Shown piece by piece: positions 11,169 to 20,914 of a DNA stretch of 64,000 nucleotides. The notes below the pieces were generated by a model. That model was not told the origin of the DNA and did not search any database. It saw nothing but the letters and a program-made list of their open reading frames with translations. A program made the position numbers and the translations under genes. Where the stretch lies: assembly GCA_977006965.1 (NCBI GenBank), contig OZ345368.1, positions 1,860,001-1,924,000 of the forward strand, in the 5' to 3' direction. Position 1 is the stretch's first letter; each line of letters begins with the position of its first letter. Source of the DNA: Phymatolithon calcareum. Taxonomy: Eukaryota; Rhodophyta; Florideophyceae; Hapalidiales.

Positions 11169-12716
11169 ATGTCCAACTCTGCCACCAATGTACCGCCCTC
11201 AACCAATCAACATCACCCATCTTCTTGTCGGAGGACTCAGGTTGTTTCAACTAAGTCCCAAAGGAAGGCAGTTATTCTATGGATGATTAACGAGGTCGAA
11301 ACCTCGGGAAGTGATGACGCAATTGGCGCTCGCACTGTGCAGCACTTTCCAACCATCTTCCGAGTAACGGATATGAAGTCATATGGAGCCAATCGGAAGA
11401 AAGCAATCCGTTGGTGGAACAGTCGCCAATCTTATCTTCAAAAACTGACCACACCAGAGGATAAGGCTATGTTCATCCAATCAAGACGTTCCATTGGAGT
11501 TTCGCAAAGACGTGTGCCTATCAAAGCTTTAACTGGTCGTGGAAGAAAGCGATATGCATGGGTGGACTATTTACACTCTGTCCTACTGGAAGAATTTGAA
11601 AGACTGAGCGCTGCTGGTGTCCAGTTAAGCAGACGGCTTTTGAAACATATTGCACTCCGTACACTCTCCGACCCCACATCTCCATTCGTGTCAACCGACC
11701 TTGACGATCGTACTCATCGCCCAATCATTACACATGTGACGGACAACTGGATCCAATCGTTCATGAACAGATGCAACATCGTCATACGAAAGCAGTCCGG
11801 CTCTTTGCAACGGTGCAACGCCCATAACATATACACCGAGAAGTTGATTTCCCATCATCTCGGCCAATTGGAGCGCGAATTTTCAGATGGTGTGCTGGAC
11901 GAGAACATGGTGGAGAACATGGATGAGACGCACTTTATTTTTAACATGGATGACCATTACTCTCTTGGAGTGTATGGATGCAAGAAAGTGAACTATGCGG
12001 ACGTTGTCTCAGGCGGGGAAGGTATGACTATGGTTTTGCGTATCAGTGGAGGAGTGAACGCCAAAATTGAAGCACCATTTATGATTTTTCGCAACAGGAA
12101 CCGAAACTATCCCATACTAGGTGTTCCTGACAATGTACCCGGTGTTTCATACAGAACCGGGCCGAGGGGTTGGATGGACAAAAATGTTTTCAACCAGTGG
12201 TTAAACGAACCGCGAGCCATTTCAAGTGACCCTATTGGTCGGACGAGATCCTTGTTCATGGACAATTGCTCTGGTCACAATGAAACGCCGCAACAGGTGG
12301 AATCATTGAACTCTATCAACACTAAGATTCGGTATCTTCCACCGAACAGCACGCATATGTGTCAGCCTTTGGATTCTTTTGTTATTCAAAAAATCAAAGC
12401 TGTATGGCGAGAGGAATGGGAGGCAGAGAAATTGCAGCGCATGGAAGAGGGAGATTGGGCATCCGGTCCAGGTGCTTCCGGCAAACTCAACAACCCTGGT
12501 AAGACATATTATTTGAAACTCGCGGTGCGATGCGTGGAAAAGGTGAACAGCATGCAGGATGAAAACGGTATTCCGATTGTACGCAAGGCTATGATACGTT
12601 GTGGTCTTGCACTAGATACAGATGGAACGTGGAAAAAGGAGCAGCTGTTCGATTACTTGCAAGATATTGTTGAAAAACACCCTGAGGAATACTGTGGCCT
12701 TGTTCCTGAATATTGA
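11169..12716 (+). CDS. Pogo/Tigger-type DDE transposase, intact
   Basis: The first ATG in the frame is at 11169 and gives 515 residues to TGA at 12714-12716. The DDE_1-type catalytic residues are visible: Asp252 in NMDETHF, Asp365 in FMDNCSGHNE and Asp402 in MCQPLD, so the last two are separated by 36 residues. The N-terminal part (about 15-230) is basic and helical, as expected for the HTH/CENP-B-like DNA-binding half that recognises the inverted repeats. The length matches Tigger/pogo transposases. There is no stop, frameshift or visible intron. An AATAAA signal overlaps the end (12715-12720). It would cut and paste its own element into TA sites. A domesticated role is unlikely because the TIRs and TSD are intact. 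Confidence 0.92.
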   Translation: MSNSATNVPPSTNQHHPSSCRRTQVVSTKSQRKAVILWMINEVETSGSDDAIGARTVQHFPTIFRVTDMKSYGANRKKAIRWWNSRQSYLQKLTTPEDKAMFIQSRRSIGVSQRRVPIKALTGRGRKRYAWVDYLHSVLLEEFERLSAAGVQLSRRLLKHIALRTLSDPTSPFVSTDLDDRTHRPIITHVTDNWIQSFMNRCNIVIRKQSGSLQRCNAHNIYTEKLISHHLGQLEREFSDGVLDENMVENMDETHFIFNMDDHYSLGVYGCKKVNYADVVSGGEGMTMVLRISGGVNAKIEAPFMIFRNRNRNYPILGVPDNVPGVSYRTGPRGWMDKNVFNQWLNEPRAISSDPIGRTRSLFMDNCSGHNETPQQVESLNSINTKIRYLPPNSTHMCQPLDSFVIQKIKAVWREEWEAEKLQRMEEGDWASGPGASGKLNNPGKTYYLKLAVRCVEKVNSMQDENGIPIVRKAMIRCGLALDTDGTWKKEQLFDYLQDIVEKHPEEYCGLVPEY

Positions 12717-12868
12717 AATAAAGAAAATGTGAAACAAATTTACAGCGTTCTTTCATCAATTTTTGTAAAATGTTGCTGCTCACTTCCCGCGAGCTTCTTT
12801 TCGAGTATTACTGTAAAGTCCTTTGCTAATGAATTTTACCTGGGACACTAAATTCCAGTTTTGGTGTA

Positions 12869-13626
12869 GTCAACGCCATGCTGGCTGTGGAGCTCTATTT
12901 CACCACCCTGCGAGGGAAAATGAAAGATCTTCGAGCCTCGCTCGAGGGTTGGGCTAAAGTCGTTCCTATCCAACCCAGGAACGTCATCTCCGAGCCCGTC
13001 GCGTATGCAATTGCACACGAGCTCCTCAGAAATGGCCGCCCAGACATGGCCACAGCAATTTTGCTCATCTTCGATTGCTATCTCCGATCTGCAGATGCCG
13101 CTAACGCACGGTGTCGAGACTTTCTATACCTTGATCCACCCCAGAGTCCCAACCAGAATTACTACGGCATTCTAACCCTTCCCCGAACAAAAAGGGGCCG
13201 TAACGAGTCTGTCTTCATCCGTGGCAAACTAATCGCCGTACTCATCCAGCGCCAGGTCAATATCCTATCCGCCAAGGAGTTGGAACCGAACAACAAACTC
13301 TTTAAGTTTGTAATGTCGACCATTCGAAAGCGGATGATCCCTATCGTCCTTTCGTTCAACATCGACATCGGCAGTACCAAACTGCACGGCCTTCGTTATC
13401 GCGGTGCCACTACCGACCACATGCACGGCCGTCTAACCCGCGACGAAATCCAACAACGCGGCCGCTGGGCGTCACCCAAATCCATGCGCCAATACCTCCA
13501 ACCCGACTACGTCCATCACTAACCTGCCAACCTCACCCCCAACCTCCAACGCCGATTTCAAAGTCAACTGACCCACCGCTATAGGCTATTAAACGTCGAG
13601 CCTCCCACTCCATCATCCGAAGCGTA
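12869..13626 (+). pseudogene. YR retrotransposon 1: tyrosine recombinase catalytic domain
   Basis: From 12878 a 214-codon frame shows the catalytic set of a tyrosine recombinase: Arg in CYLRSADAANAR, His170-x-x-Arg173 in LHGLRYRGA, Trp197 in RGRWAS, and the nucleophile Tyr206 in MRQYLQP. It ends at TAA 13520-13522. In the duplicated copy downstream the same codon is CAA, and the frame runs 42 residues further, so the stop here is probably a mutation of the original C-terminus (which would end at 13624-13626). In YR retrotransposons this enzyme inserts circular cDNA without an integrase and usually without TSD. The N-terminal part lies at 10058-10254, beyond the pogo insertion. Confidence 0.85.
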
Positions 13627-14002
13627 ATCAACCACCAAACCTCATCATTCGCAGTGTTCGCCCCTTCCCTCGAATCCTACTAACCAACCGATGCCGTTCA
13701 ATACGGCGAGAATCGCAAGAACCATGCAGCGCGGCCGCTGGGCGTCACCCAAATCCATGCGCCAATACCTCCAACCCGACTACGTCCATCACCAATCTGC
13801 CAACCTCACCCCCAACCTCCAACGCCGATTTCAAAGTCAACTGACCCACCGCTATAGGCTATTAAACGTCGAGCCTCCCACTCGATCATCCGAAGCGTAA
13901 TCAACCACCAAACCTCATCATTCGCAGTGATCGCCCCTTCCCTCAAATCCTACTAACCAACCGATGCCGTTCAATACGGCGAGAATCGCAAGAACCATGC
14001 CT
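13457..14002 (+). repeat. 273-bp tandem duplication of recombinase 3' end
   Basis: The segment starting CGCGGCCGCTGGGC at 13457 recurs from 13730 to about 14000 with only a handful of differences. It covers the catalytic Trp and Tyr codons, the C-terminus and the following non-coding sequence. The second copy has an open frame through the position of the first copy's stop (13691-13900). Confidence 0.9.
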
Positions 14003-14684
14003 CGTTCTTTCCCGTCGCAATTCCCGCCAGAATTAAATGTTGGTGGAGCCGATTCACCGAAACCGAACCGATGATAACGCGAACGCATTCGCCTTGACAA
14101 GTGGTCCAATCACCGAGGATTACTAATACCGTATGCTGTCTTCCGCGTTGCTGAGTGTGTACGTAGTTTTGTTTAGATTGAAGAAAGGAGTTTTGCCCCT
14201 ACCTGCGACAAATATAGTACTGGCATTAAAAATAAAATCTTTTCAAACACACAAAGTTCCTTTAGTTAAATAATTCATTCAAAGCCTCGATAGAATAAAA
14301 TAATTTATTTTTTGCAGGAGGGAGAATACTTTTAAAATTACTCTCCGTGTCTAATTCTGAAGGTGCTCGTACTTGTCTTTTCTATTCCACCAATTCAAAA
14401 CAATTAATAACCCCTACCCCAGAATTCATTATTTAAAATAATGAATAATACTACGTGTCTCGCTTGTAGACTACAACGTACTATGATTTGAACGTTGATG
14501 AGAACATTAGAACCATCTTTCCGACAATTAGCTGCTATCAGGATTTCTGCAATGTCTAGTACTTAAATTGCGACCCGGGCAAGTCAAATCACCCACATCC
14601 AAGCCAACCTCCACCACTTCATCAACTTCTATCAATTGCACATCTTTGTGAGCGTTCTTCAATTTTATTTGGACTACTGGAATC
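14003..14684. other. No gene seen; AT-rich flank of hAT gene
   Basis: No supported gene. An AT-rich near-palindrome lies at about 14425-14447. The right part is presumably promoter or leader of the hAT transposase. No terminal inverted repeats could be assigned with confidence. Confidence 0.4.
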
Positions 14685-16238
14685 ATGCCGCACAAGTCAA
14701 CTCTTGGTAAACGAGTCAGGGAAAGCTTTTTTAGCCAGAACAACGACGGCGACGATTGCGTTTGGAGATGCCTCTGTGGCACTACCAGGAAGCAGAAGGG
14801 CAGTGGATATGCCAATCCGTTATCGCACGTGCGAGCCAAGCATCCAGAGGAATTGAAAGATCTTCAGGAAACCGACTCTTCGCTCGTGTCATCGACATGC
14901 ACACCATCGATTACTTCAATTGACAAGGCGGCTTATTTCTACAAACCTAAAGTGGTCGCGGCTCATGGCTGGGTGCATTTTGCTGTGTCCACTCTGCCGC
15001 CGTTTTCCGTTGTCGAGCAAGAGGCGTTTCGAAAGCACATAAAATACCCCAACCTTTTTACGAAGTCGATTTTCAAGTACATGGCCCACGTCACCAAGCG
15101 AGTGGAACAAAAAATAAGCCGAGACCTGCCCGAAAAATTCGCACTTGCCTTCGATGGATGGAGTGAGAGAGACACGCATTATGTTGCCATCTTCGCAGTT
15201 GCACCAGCAGACAACAAATTTGGTTACAGTTCGTATTTACTGGGGTTCTCACCTTTCAAAGATGAAGCCAGTCAGGATGCGGACCATCACAAAGCGTACT
15301 CTGAGTTCGTACTTCAGCTGTATGGAGAGTCACACGACATTGTGTTCGCCCTTCTTGGTGACAATTGCAGTACTAATCAATCATTCGCCAACAAAGTCAG
15401 CACTCAACTAGTTGGGTGTGCATCGCATAGTTTCAATCCGGCAGTGCAAGATCTGATTTCTGACAAGAGAAGTTTGGTTGAGAAGGTAAATGGCTTGATG
15501 AAAAAAGTTCCAGCACCAATCTCAGCTGCGCGGTTGCGTGAGCACACGCATTTACGAGGTAAGTGCAACAACGAAACCAGGTGGAGTTCGACGAGTGAGA
15601 CGCTCATCAAGTACCAGAAAATCAAGGAATTTATAAGGCAAATGGATGCACGCACATTTGATCAACTGATCCCAACGTATTGCGAAGAGAAGGAGATCGA
15701 CTCTCTCTGTGCCGAATTTACTGACCTCAGCAGTGTTACGAAAGCCTTGCAACGTGACTCAATCACCATCGCTGAGGTTCGTGTTCTTTTAGACGCGGTC
15801 ACTGTTAAGTTTCCCAGCGCAAAATCAAGGTTATCTTCTAATGCTGGCATAGTGCGAGATCCCCATTTCGAGACCGGCATCGCAAAAATACAGGACAAAA
15901 GAATTGAGTTGATGACAAGTCAAGAGAAAAAAGCAACAGATTCTCTGAAAGTTGTCTCTGTGGATTCTGAAACAGTTACGACAGCGGACAAGGACTCGAT
16001 GTCTTCTGCAGACGAGGCATTGAAGAAGCGCAGGCTGTCTGCAAATCGTTCCGGATATTTGGACCTTCGTTTCATATTGCCTACTTCCAACATCGTTGAA
16101 CGGTTCTTCTCCAAAGCTGGATACACTCTGAATAAACACAGGAAGAGTCTGTCTCCAGCGAATCTTGAGATGCAGCTTTTTCTACATATGAATGCAGACC
16201 TGTGGTGCATCCAGAACGTAAGTGCGATAATGGAATGA
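14685..16238 (+). CDS. hAT-type transposase 1, intact
   Basis: An uninterrupted 517-codon frame runs from ATG 14685 to TGA. The N-terminus has a BED-like zinc finger (Cys29, Cys31, His48, His53). The catalytic residues are placed by motif: Asp157 in FDGWS, Asp226 in LLGDNCSTN and Glu472 in IVERFFSKAG. CASHSF and NETRWSS are the conserved mid-protein motifs. The C-terminal hATC dimerisation region ends LSPANLEMQLFLHMN. It differs clearly from hAT-2 and hAT-3 in this window. The enzyme would excise by hairpin formation and make 8-bp TSDs. Unlike the other hAT genes it has no stops. No TIR or TSD pair was found, so either the ends have decayed or the gene is retained without them. Confidence 0.9.
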   Translation: MPHKSTLGKRVRESFFSQNNDGDDCVWRCLCGTTRKQKGSGYANPLSHVRAKHPEELKDLQETDSSLVSSTCTPSITSIDKAAYFYKPKVVAAHGWVHFAVSTLPPFSVVEQEAFRKHIKYPNLFTKSIFKYMAHVTKRVEQKISRDLPEKFALAFDGWSERDTHYVAIFAVAPADNKFGYSSYLLGFSPFKDEASQDADHHKAYSEFVLQLYGESHDIVFALLGDNCSTNQSFANKVSTQLVGCASHSFNPAVQDLISDKRSLVEKVNGLMKKVPAPISAARLREHTHLRGKCNNETRWSSTSETLIKYQKIKEFIRQMDARTFDQLIPTYCEEKEIDSLCAEFTDLSSVTKALQRDSITIAEVRVLLDAVTVKFPSAKSRLSSNAGIVRDPHFETGIAKIQDKRIELMTSQEKKATDSLKVVSVDSETVTTADKDSMSSADEALKKRRLSANRSGYLDLRFILPTSNIVERFFSKAGYTLNKHRKSLSPANLEMQLFLHMNADLWCIQNVSAIME

Positions 16239-17040
16239 GAATATATTCCAATAATTCATATTTACTTTTGACACTCTCCATGAATTAATTACTTATGCAT
16301 ATGACTTTCTTGATTAAATAATCTATTCTTACCGAAAGCGAGCTGTGAATATATTGAAAATGAATTATTTACAAGGTATGACGCTTGCAACAAGACGAAT
16401 AGAGCTCTAACCTCTATGATCGACCCGTGGCCTTCGCCGCACATCGGGTTTTCGACCTGATGGTGGGCTAGGAGGAACTATGTAGCCGAATTCTAGGTCG
16501 CAATTGGATGCTGATATCGTCAAGTTTGGGATGATTGGTGCGGGAATACAGGGCGTGAAGAAAGTGCGAAGGATTTTCGAGCACGTCTGCTTCTAGGACT
16601 GCGACGGATTGTCAACGCCGGAACGCGGCAGCTCGAATATCAGGCGGAAAGTGAGAGTTTTGTCGCCGACTTTCTTGCGAGCTTTGATGAACTATGAGAT
16701 CCGTGAACGATGCGTTCCATGTAAGGGTGCTTCGCGTAGCGAGAGAAGAAGTGGCAGACGCCCTCAGAAGGTGTGAAGTGCTCTCGAAAAATTCTGCCGT
16801 TGCGTTGAGAAATGACGACTCACTACGTACAACATTTGGGTGGTGCTGTCGTCACGAGCGCAACATGTCTGACGATAAGAGGTTTGTTTTGTCACTTGTG
16901 CCGCAGCATAATGACTAGATAACTGGATGAGCCAGAGGTGTTCTCCATTGGCGAAAATAGGTGATATGTGCACCTGGGCGTTCAGTCAATGCTTTTCGGG
17001 TAACTTGTTCGTAAATTTCGCCGGACGGAGATCCGAAATG
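16239..17040. other. No gene seen
   Basis: There is an AT-rich 3' flank of the hAT gene to about 16390, then mixed-composition DNA without a supportable frame or recognised repeat. Confidence 0.5.
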
Positions 17041-17057
17041 ACACTAGAAAGCGATTA

Positions 17058-17177
17058 TGCTAGGGGCTCAGATAAAATACCAGAGATAGGAGTAGAGCCA
17101 CCCTAGCGACGGTAGCACCTGAGGAAAGCTTGCCCGTATATTCGTATGACTGTGGGGCTTTAAAAAATTGCAATAAA
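17058..17177 (+). mobile_element. LINE-A 3' tail with 17-bp TSD
   Basis: The 120-bp insert is the 3' end of the LINE family seen at 25.0, 38.3 and 50.2 kb. It shares GCTTGCCCGTATATTCG, a short stem ending in GGGGCTTTA, and an AATTGCAATAAAA tail. ACACTAGAAAGCGATTA at 17041-17057 recurs at 17178-17194 with one mismatch. This is an extremely 5'-truncated copy. Confidence 0.9.
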
Positions 17178-17211
17178 ACACTAGACAGCGATTACTTCTG
17201 GGTTTCCCGCT

Positions 17212-17400
17212 TACTGAACTTCAAGAAAGGTAGATTTTTATTTAAAAGTTACCGACGCATATGCTGACGCTTGAGGAAACTTTTCTAGGGCGAAGAGGTT
17301 TTGGCTGGATTCTGTCTATGGAAGAGTTTCTTTTCTTGTTGGTGTAACACGATTCAGTGGACTACAAAAACCCACATTTGGACTTTAAGCGTTAGTGGGG
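17212..17400 (-). repeat. S1 short retroelement copy
   Basis: It aligns with 5503-5660: GACGCTTG after a GCAT.TGCTGACG core, CTGGATTCTGTCTA.GGAAG, and ACACGATTCAGTG. A weak direct repeat (GAACTTCAAG at 17216 and GGACTTTAAG at 17380) may be its decayed TSD. Confidence 0.6.
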
Positions 17401-17781
17401 GCAAATTTACGTCCAGTGTATTCTAAAGATATGTCCGATTTCAGTTCATATTTGGTCTCTCACGCTCAATCTTCTCCAGGGCCAAATCTGCCTTCAGATA
17501 CAGGAATTGAAGATCTTGTCTTCTACTGGGAGATTCATAGGTTAGGAAATTTATGCTCTTTTATTTTTGAAGCCCTAAACGCTATCACTCGCCGGCGTCA
17601 GAGCAGCTTCCAACGTAGCACGTTCTCTTTTCGAAGAAGATGGTTTCGCAATTTCGTCTCCTTCTTCATTGTTTTATCAAACTCTAATAATCTGTCCACT
17701 GTCCGTATTGATAACTTCGTGTTTTAATTCGTTTTGATTGCGTGAGATTTCGTTTCATTGTCTCGAGGCTCTTTTTTTAGC
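17401..17781. other. No gene seen
   Basis: Spacer between the S1 copy and the left TSD of the split LINE. A 110-codon frame covers much of it but has no recognisable motif or homolog in the window. Confidence 0.4.
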
Positions 17782-17795
17782 AGTCTCACCGAAAT

Positions 17796-18716
17796 CTAGT
17801 GGACAGAGGAGTACCACAGGGCTCCCCTCTCAGTCCAAAACTATACAACATCTTCATGGATGAATTTGCGGAGCGTACGGGAGAACTGCTCAGAGACTGG
17901 GCCGACGTCCCTTCAATCCTATTCGCAGACTACGAAATTCTTCTAGCGAAGTCACCTTCCGCTCTACAGGAATTTCTGGACAAAGCCACTCCATGGGCCC
18001 AAGAACGCGGAATTGCATGGAACACGAAGCAAGGAAAAAGCGAGATACTTGAATTAGATGAGACATCGGGCTTGACCTTTTTAGACTCGGAAATTGAAAT
18101 CGACCGATTCACGGGTTCAGCGTCGTCCTCCCACCTTAGGCCGAACGGTTCTTTGTTATGACATGGTAAACTGATACCTGTTTTCTCACTAACTGAGCGT
18201 GCAGGCTTCGTATTTTTACCCTTCCGGTGGGCAAACTCCATCTTTGTTGGTTTCCCTATCAAGGTTACACTACACATTACGAGGATTGCTATTGTCCACG
18301 CAATGCTTCAACTTCTGTAATCGCGTTAGACTGTGCTCCCGATTACAACCAATGGTACTCAATATGATACCATCCCGTTCAGAGGAAATGTGCCGTAAGC
18401 CATATAAGCGCATGGGTCTACAAATTCCAGCTTTCTAGAGAGGCCCTCGCACATGTCGCGGAAGTCTCCTACCTTGGAGTATCCCTAGGAGCAGAGGGGG
18501 TTACAGATATATTGATGTTGCAACGCCTCAAAAATCCAAAGACCGCTCTTTACGAGCTCCGTGCACTAGGGGTATTCAAGAAGGGAATTGGCATACATAA
18601 GTGAAACCAGGTATACAAGGCATTAATCCATCCACGTTGGGAGTACGCTATGCAATTAACACCGTGGACAGAAAATGTCCAGAGCGCGGTCAAGGAAGTT
18701 GAACAAACGTTTTATC
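17796..18716 (+). pseudogene. LINE-A split copy, RT half
   Basis: RT sequence equivalent to the middle of the 36-kb LINE: VDRGVPQGSPLSPKLYNIF at about 17800, then SILFADYEILLAKSP at about 17915. The catalytic FADD is FADY here, so the second active-site Asp is lost. The frame breaks near 18085. About 360 bp of unrelated DNA intervenes (18085-18445), and the LINE resumes with EVSYLGVSLGAEG to EVEQTFY at about 18716. A TGA at about 18603 replaces a codon in IEKC.KVYK. The next LINE residues (QVFGPLAR) are found at 24345, so this is the left half of one interrupted copy. Confidence 0.88.
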
Positions 18717-19741
18717 TCGATCTCCGCTAGGTGCCAGAACTTCAGAACTTTAGTGAACGCAATAAAGCTGTGTCTGTAATGTGTGGTCGGCGGGTGGAGC
18801 CCTCTAGGAAATCGCATCCTATAATGCTGCCGGGCCAGACCCAATGCATATGAGGAGCTCCATCCAGAGTTCGATCTGGTCAAAACCCGGACTTCCGCTT
18901 CCCACGCACCGATTGCGAATACGCAGGGGTTCTGTGCACCGATTTGTCTCGGCTGCGGCGCGCGGGACGACGAAGCCTCGTGCTGTACTTTGGTTTTCGC
19001 CTCGCGCATTGTGTATTTAGAACGCTTTTCCTCGTGGTAGAATCTGTCGATCCGACAGGTATGCTTTCTTGGCGACTCGCAGGCCAAGAACGTTGGAGTT
19101 AATTCTTAATGAAAAAACTTCTGCCGAGCAGGCACAAATGATGTTCTAGCGTATCACACGCCAAGAACTTTGCGAATGTGTCATCATCTAAAACTTCTGC
19201 ACTCAGGCAGGAATGTTGTTCTTGAATATCGCATTCGAAGAAGAACGTGGAGCTTTCTTTGCCAAGAAAGCGCTTGGGCAGGAATGATGCTTTCGCCTGT
19301 CGCACCGGCGAACGGTACGGTTTCTTCCTTCCGGAGCGCTTACACTGGGCACGGACATGAAAAAGTTATGCGCGTATCGCACGCTAATCATTGCGCATCG
19401 TACTCGCCCACAATCGTTGTGCAGCAGCGCATGTTATTATTGCACGCTGTGCGCCTTTCACGGAATTGTCGTGACGACACGAGAAAAAATTTCTGTTCAA
19501 GCATTCCGGTGAACGCTTTGCTGAGATGGCAGGTGTTCTTGACTTTATCACTTTTTCACGTGCTGTCCTTAAGCTCTTACATAAGCAAAAACAAGCCTGT
19601 TCGGCCAACTCATACGCCAAAAAGTCGAGATGTTGTCTGCGCGAAAAAAATTTCCGATCACGCACTGCTCGCGAAGGGATTGTTCGTGCTTTCCGCGAGA
19701 TAAGACGTATGAGAGTCGTCGTAGAAACAGATATAGCACAA
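18717..19741. other. Left part of the YR-element insert; degenerate minus-strand repeats
   Basis: Probably the 3' terminal region of YR retrotransposon 2, whose genes lie to the right on the minus strand. On the minus strand, 19099-19400 holds diverged units of roughly 75 bp reading like FFECDIQEQHSCLSAEVL, FLACDTLEHHLCLLGRSF and CDRRKHHSCPSAFL. Their function is unknown. No terminal repeat pair was identified. Confidence 0.4.
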
Positions 19742-20416
19742 CTAAATGACGTTGTTGACAGTATCCTGCAACCCGACGTAATACGTGTGAGATTTGGTTT
19801 TTCTCACTAATTTTGAAAACGATTCACATCTTCTAATAAGAGATCTGCATCTCTCTGCATAGAGCGATAGAAGGTCTCTGCTCTGCGGTGATCCTGCCGC
19901 GTCCATGAAGAGGGCTCTGCCGTTTGTCAAGTACCGACGCAGAGTGCGGATTGTTGACCATCGGCCATGCAGATCAACAGTTCTCGCATCATGGTTGTTG
20001 CAAAAATCATGAAGCGCCCCGCCTATTCTTGCGGAATGATTTGTTAGGCTTTCAGGAAGCCCGAAGAATTTTGCTGTGTTTCGAATAACAGAGAGATATT
20101 TTTAGTACGTTGTTAGGAATATTCTGGAGTCTGTGCCTCTCGCTCGCGCGCACAGCACTTTTGAAGGTTGAAAAGGCCTCTTCGTACTTGACTTGGGCAG
20201 CTGGAGCAAGAGTTGCTGCGAAAAGAGGGTGGTTTTTGTAGAAGCTTTCGTGGTTGAGATCTCGGCTGAGGCGGTGTTGTGGGCCAATTGTGCCAAAGAT
20301 TGTGGAAGCGTAGCGTGCAGAAGCCATCTTGGATTTCCGTCTGGGCTTTTGTATTCGGTACTGGATGCTTGGATGCCTTCTTGTAATGTAAGCATGCAAG
20401 GCCGGTGAAATGTTTT
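19742..20416 (-). pseudogene. YR retrotransposon 2: tyrosine recombinase
   Basis: The minus strand reads LTNHSARIGGALHDFC (His-x-x-Arg at 20027-20038), VDLHGRWST, then TLRRYLTNGRA with the nucleophile Tyr codon at 19931-19933. Upstream, another frame (20052-20420) carries NHPLFAATLAPAAQVKYEEA. Frame changes between these parts show decay, but box II and the catalytic Tyr are present. It follows the RNase H directly, the gene order of DIRS/Ngaro elements. It is only distantly similar to the recombinase of YR element 1. Confidence 0.8.
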
Positions 20417-20911
20417 TCATATTTCCCGCTGACCAGGACGTGAGTGTCCGTCGGCGGGGTTAATGTCGGTAGGCACGTGCAAAAAGTTAATGTTAATGTC
20501 GTGTGCAAGTGATAAGGCCGCAAAACGGCGACAGGGTAATGCGACCTGGGGAGACGACGATCGCCCTTTGAGTAGTGACTCTATGGCGACCGTAGAGTCA
20601 GATAATAAGAGCACACGGTGACTAGTTATTGGAAAACCAACGCACCACTCAAGAGCCAGAACTGCTGCTGGACCTTCTAGAACGTTTATGTGCTCATGGC
20701 GCTTCCAGATATGAGTGAATGCAGTTTTCCATTTCTGTCCTTTCACGAAAGCCGCAACTCTAGCCTTTTCGAGTGGAATCTGGTTGGTTTCGAGAATTTT
20801 CATCATTGATGATACCATTGATGTAGTCGTGTGAGTATACACGACACCGGCATCGGTATTTGAGGCGTCGAAAGCAACCACTGTGGTCCAAACGGGTCTC
20901 TTCAAAGTCAC
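20417..20911 (-). pseudogene. YR retrotransposon 2: RNase H domain
   Basis: The 164-codon frame reads VAFDASNTDAGVVYTHT (Asp), HINVLEGPAAVLALEW (Glu), RVLLLSDSTVAIESLLKG (Asp) and ends NFLHVPTDINPADGHSR. All RNase H acidic residues and the terminal NPADGHSR hallmark are present. It corresponds to the domain at 9630-10080. The frame itself is intact, but the adjoining RT is shifted. Confidence 0.85.
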
Positions 20912-20914
20912 AAA

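Larger units (their letters stand above)
10257..12866 (+). mobile_element. Pogo/Tigger-like DNA transposon
   Basis: This 2,610-bp element has terminal inverted repeats of about 28 bp with one mismatch. The left end reads CACCAAAAATGGAATTTAGT, and the right end (12839-12866) is its complement. TA flanks both ends (10255-10256 and 12867-12868), the TSD of Tc1/mariner/pogo elements. Joining the flanks rejoins the tyrosine recombinase sequence, which independently supports the borders. The only gene inside is an intact transposase, so this may be a recent and possibly autonomous copy. Confidence 0.92.

Noticed and set aside
14260-16380. TAAATAATTCATT as TIR of hAT-1.
   Set aside because: The short AT-rich inverted match lacks a CAGGG-type end and no 8-bp TSD fits.
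16694-16973. Short ORFs on both strands near 16.7-16.9 kb.
   Set aside because: Under 75 codons, overlapping on both strands, with no recognisable features.
20113-20523. Separate gene on the minus strand between RNase H and the recombinase.
   Set aside because: It is an alternative frame of the recombinase N-terminal region with low-complexity translation.
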